DNA of 7,916 nucleotides from positions 1 through 7,916 of the forward strand of contig CAZWUW010000107.1 in the NCBI GenBank assembly GCA_964636895.1, given 5' to 3'. The translations under genes and the position numbers were made by a program. This stretch comes from CAZWUW01 sp964636895 (GTDB taxonomy: Bacteria > Bacillota > Thermincolia > Thermincolales > CAZWUW01). The notes under the pieces were generated by a model that ran no database searches, was not told where the DNA came from, and was given only the letters and a program-made list of their open reading frames with translations. Shown here in pieces: positions 5,669 through 7,916 of the stretch (its first letter is position 1; every line of letters starts with the position of its first letter).

Positions 5669-6520
5669 ATGTCAAATAAAATAATAACTCCGGTGGAGGA
5701 ATTTACGCACCTTTTACCGCCGGAATACCAGGAGCTTATTGCTGACGGGCCTTTTTTTGAGCCTAAAGGCATGGAAGATTTAGGCACTTTTAAAGAAATC
5801 ATCGAAGAGCATCCCCACTGTGCCGGGTGTGGTGTTGCAATGGGTACCCGCCTGGCTACGGCAGCCCTGCCGGCGCCTGCAGATACAATCATAATCGGGA
5901 CACCCGGCTGTTCCTTTTTCGGGCTGGTTCAGACCTCGGTAAATTATGCCACTTCAGCTTTTGGCAACCAAAATGCGGTGGCTTCCGGTCTGAAACGAAT
6001 GCTCCAGGTCCGTTATCCTGACCGCCATAAAGATGTAGTAGTGCTGGTGGGTGACGGGGGCATAGCCGATATCGGGCTTGATTTGACCCTGCATTCCTGG
6101 TTCCGGCGGGAAAAAATCACAACTATTATGGTGGATAACGAAGTATATGGCAATACCGGCGGTCAGGAAAGCGGCATGACCGTCGAGGGCCAGGTGCTGA
6201 ATATGGCTCCGGCCGGCAAAAAATTTCCCAAAGTGCCGGTTTTTGAGATCGCCAAGATTTCCGGCTGCGCCTATGCGGTTCGGGTAACGGTGGCCAGTCC
6301 TCGCAAGGTGGCTCAGGCGGTAAGGAATGCTGTCCTGATTGCCAGGGAAATTGGACCTACTTATGTACAGATTTATACTCCTTGTCCCACCAACATGAAA
6401 TTTCCGCCTAACCAGACTATCAACGTAGCCAAGCAAGCAGCCAAAGGCTATTACGCCTATGAAGAATTTATAACTGATGAGGCGGCCGGGTATCTGGCGC
6501 GGTTAGAATCAGAAAGTTAA
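5669..6520 (+). CDS. porB: 2-oxoacid (pyruvate-type):ferredoxin oxidoreductase, beta (TPP) subunit, copy 2
   Basis: A 283-residue beta chain, aligning with copy 1 almost without gaps from residue 15 to 245. The proximal [4Fe-4S] ligands are at identical positions: Cys51, Cys54 (HPHCAGCG), Cys81 (TPGC), Cys239 (TPCPT). The TPP motif is GDG (128-130) to Asp156-Asn157, then EVYGNTGGQESG. The largest differences lie just after Cys81: SFFGLVQTSVNYATS here against SALAFPQVAIHNIHS in copy 1. In POR beta chains this region packs near the TPP site, so the copies may differ in substrate or direction. It lacks the extra Cys237 of copy 1. A short 18-base stretch of identity with copy 1 (3211-3228 and 6161-6178) shows common origin, but overall the DNA has diverged a lot, so this is an old duplication. 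It is followed within 21 bases by the NuoE-like gene. Confidence 0.88.
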   Translation: MSNKIITPVEEFTHLLPPEYQELIADGPFFEPKGMEDLGTFKEIIEEHPHCAGCGVAMGTRLATAALPAPADTIIIGTPGCSFFGLVQTSVNYATSAFGNQNAVASGLKRMLQVRYPDRHKDVVVLVGDGGIADIGLDLTLHSWFRREKITTIMVDNEVYGNTGGQESGMTVEGQVLNMAPAGKKFPKVPVFEIAKISGCAYAVRVTVASPRKVAQAVRNAVLIAREIGPTYVQIYTPCPTNMKFPPNQTINVAKQAAKGYYAYEEFITDEAAGYLARLESES

Positions 6521-6523
6521 AGT

Positions 6524-6529
6524 GGAGGG
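6524..6529 (+). promoter_or_regulatory. Ribosome binding site of the NuoE-like gene with ambiguous start
   Basis: GGAGGG abuts the ATG at 6530 with no spacer, so that codon is a poor start. The in-frame ATG at 6542 is 12 bases away, long but usable. I prefer 6542. Confidence 0.5.
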
Positions 6530-6541
6530 ATGGAAAAAGCT

Positions 6542-7018
6542 ATGTGTGTTGATATACGCCCGAAAATGCAGGAAATCTTTTCAGCTTTCAAGGGTCAGGA
6601 ACCGGAAATAATCCCTGTTTTGCAGCGCACCCAGGAAGAGTTTGGTTTTTTGCCGGAAAACGCCATGCTGGAAATCGCCGATTTTGTAGCCGTGCCGGCA
6701 AGCAAGGTCTATGCGACGGCCACGTTCTATGCGCAGTTTAGGTTTAAGCCGGCGGGGAAAAACCATATTGCCATCTGTCAAGGGACTGCTTGCCATGTAC
6801 GGGGTGCCGGCAGGATTCAGGAGGCTCTTGAGCGGCAGTTGGGCATTAGTGAAGGTGAGACCACTGCCGACCGGGAACACTCCCTGGAAGGCGTGGCCTG
6901 TCTTGGCTGCTGCGCCTTAGCCCCGGTTATATCGGTGAACAATAATGAAGTCCATGGCCAGTTAACCCCTGCGAAAGTAGCGGAACTGTTTCCCGTTGCA
7001 GGAAGGGAGGGGAGCTAA
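6542..7018 (+). CDS. nuoE: NuoE/HydC-type [2Fe-2S] thioredoxin-like subunit
   Basis: A protein of 158 residues (162 if ATG 6530 is used) of the NuoE 24-kDa family. The N-terminal helical part has IIPVLQRTQEEFGFLPENAM (23-42), a strong family signature, then VYATATFYAQF. The thioredoxin-like domain has all four [2Fe-2S] ligands: Cys79-x4-Cys84 (CQGTAC) and Cys120-x3-Cys124 (CLGCC), the latter followed by ALAPVI. It pairs with a NuoF-type flavoprotein to move electrons to or from NAD(H). Such NuoE/NuoF pairs occur in complex I, NAD-linked formate dehydrogenases and bifurcating HydABC/NADH:ferredoxin enzymes; here the neighbour upstream is a ferredoxin-linked oxidoreductase and no complex I gene is seen. 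The last codons contain the ribosome binding site of the next gene, whose GTG start follows the stop directly. Confidence 0.9.
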   Translation: MCVDIRPKMQEIFSAFKGQEPEIIPVLQRTQEEFGFLPENAMLEIADFVAVPASKVYATATFYAQFRFKPAGKNHIAICQGTACHVRGAGRIQEALERQLGISEGETTADREHSLEGVACLGCCALAPVISVNNNEVHGQLTPAKVAELFPVAGREGS

Positions 7019-7916
7019 GTGGCAGATAGGACTATTTTGATTAGTCAGGGCACTTGCTGTGTATCTGCAGGCGCCGACCGGGTTTATCAGGCCCTGGAAA
7101 AAGAGCTTGCCGGTTCGGGTCTGGTCGGCCAGGTACAGATCAGGCGGCCGGGCTGCCATGGTTTTAGCCAGCTTGACCCGGTCGTTATTATTGAGCCTGA
7201 TGATATCCTGTACGCCTTTGTAAAGCCTGAAGACGCGGCAGATATTGTCCAATCTCTGATGCCGGAAGGCCAGCCAGTGGAGCGGCTTTTCTATATTGAC
7301 CCGTTATCCGGGCGGCCCGTGCCTTGCCGGCGCGACATTGGTTTTTTTAACCGGCAGCAGCGCGTAATTCTGGAAAACTGTGGCAAAGTTGAACCCGGAA
7401 ATATCCGCGATTATCAGCTTACCGACGGCTATCAGGCTTTGCGTAAGGTGTTGGCGGAGATGACTCCGACCGGGGTGGTGGCGGAGGTGCAGCGTTCCGG
7501 CCTGCGGGGCCTGGGCGGCGGCGGGTTTCCAACCGGTCGGAAGTGGGAGTTTTGTGCTGCCGCAGTGGGTGACAGAAAGTATGTCATCTGTAATGCGGAT
7601 GAGGGGGATCCGGGCTCTTTTCAGGACCGCTCGGTATTGGAAGGCGACCCTCATGCGGTTTTGGAAGGGATGCTGATTGCCGGTTATGCTGTCGGGGCCC
7701 AAAAAGGTTATTTTTATGTGCGGGCCGAGTATCCGCTGGCTATAAACAACCTCCAGACAGCTATAGCGCAGGCCAGAGAAGCAGGATTTTTGGGAGAGAA
7801 CAGCTTAGGAAGCGGGTTTGTTCTCGACCTAGAAAGATTCCAGGGCGCGGGGGCCTTTGTCTGTGGCGGGGACACCGCGCGGCTAGGAGAGCGTCGGCTG
7901 CAGCGTTTCGAGCTTC
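7019..7916 (+). CDS. nuoF: NuoF/HydB-type NADH/FMN-binding subunit, N-terminal part (runs off window)
   Basis: An open frame of 299 codons from GTG at 7019 (preceded by GGGAGGGGAG, 7005-7014) to the window end. Residues 1-80 form a thioredoxin-like domain typical of HydB-type NuoF proteins, but two of the four usual [2Fe-2S] Cys are Ser: SQGTCC (Ser9, Cys13, Cys14) and CHGFS (Cys46, Ser50). Residues 107-150 have the FFNRQQRVILENCG block and YQALRKVLAEMTP. The FMN/NADH site reads GLRGLGGGGFPTGRKW (161-176; the family norm is GLRGRGGAGFPTGLKW) and is followed by CNADEGDPGSFQDR, DPHAVLEGM and YVRAEYPLA. It should oxidise or reduce NAD(H) through FMN. From about residue 283 the reading (CGGDTARL and on) leaves the expected CGEETAL...SIEG consensus, perhaps a sequence error near a contig end. 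C-terminal cluster domains cannot be seen. Confidence 0.85.
   Translation, partial: MADRTILISQGTCCVSAGADRVYQALEKELAGSGLVGQVQIRRPGCHGFSQLDPVVIIEPDDILYAFVKPEDAADIVQSLMPEGQPVERLFYIDPLSGRPVPCRRDIGFFNRQQRVILENCGKVEPGNIRDYQLTDGYQALRKVLAEMTPTGVVAEVQRSGLRGLGGGGFPTGRKWEFCAAAVGDRKYVICNADEGDPGSFQDRSVLEGDPHAVLEGMLIAGYAVGAQKGYFYVRAEYPLAINNLQTAIAQAREAGFLGENSLGSGFVLDLERFQGAGAFVCGGDTARLGERRLQRFEL

Noticed and set aside
5954..6436. A 160-codon open frame on the - strand
   Set aside because: Antisense shadow of the second beta subunit; no domain or motif.
1580..6520. Oxalate oxidoreductase identity for the TPP enzymes
   Set aside because: Both alpha chains keep the Thr of YPIT found in pyruvate-type enzymes, the beta chains have POR-like NEAY-NTGxQ motifs, and the ferredoxin is a separate delta gene; not excluded but less likely.
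7304..7702. A 132-codon open frame on the - strand
   Set aside because: Antisense to the NuoF-like gene, whose + strand reading is continuous and conserved.

Overview
The window is a dense, one-direction gene block (every gene on the + strand) that reads as part of an anaerobic Firmicute. The gene families and the strong GGAGG-type ribosome binding sites suggest a Peptococcaceae/Desulfotomaculum-Pelotomaculum type organism, but this is inferred from gene content and not from a marker gene. No gap between genes exceeds about 25 bases. I see no RNA gene, mobile element, CRISPR array, convincing promoter or terminator.

Layout. Positions 2-232: the 3' end of purK (purine synthesis). 255-608: a DUF2294/MpsC-like small protein. 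628-1008: an unannotated-looking small protein whose sequence follows a beta-carbonic anhydrase fold but has lost the zinc ligands. 999-1583: a stand-alone homologue of the epsilon (CdhB) subunit of archaeal CO dehydrogenase/acetyl-CoA synthase. 1580-6520: a 2-oxoacid (pyruvate-type):ferredoxin oxidoreductase locus in the order alpha-beta-gamma-delta-alpha'-beta'. It holds two diverged copies of the catalytic alpha/beta pair around a single gamma and a single 2x[4Fe-4S] delta subunit. 6542-7018: a NuoE/HydC-type [2Fe-2S] protein. 7019-7916: the start of a NuoF/HydB-type NADH/FMN protein that runs off the window.

How the genes may work together. The alpha/beta pairs carry the TPP site and the proximal [4Fe-4S] cluster, and gamma and delta complete the enzyme and carry electrons to ferredoxin. 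The adjacent NuoE/NuoF-like pair offers a route between that low-potential pool and NAD(H), possibly by flavin-based electron bifurcation or confurcation. Overlapping start/stop codons from 999 to 4288 suggest that CdhB-like, alpha, beta, gamma and delta are translationally coupled. The three genes before alpha are all plausibly linked to C1/inorganic carbon (MpsC-like, carbonic-anhydrase-like, CdhB-like), next to an enzyme that releases or fixes CO2. This is the most unusual aspect of the window, but the link is inference.

Limits: substrate specificity of the two oxidoreductase copies cannot be settled from sequence by eye, and the last ~50 bases give a NuoF reading that departs abruptly from the family consensus.
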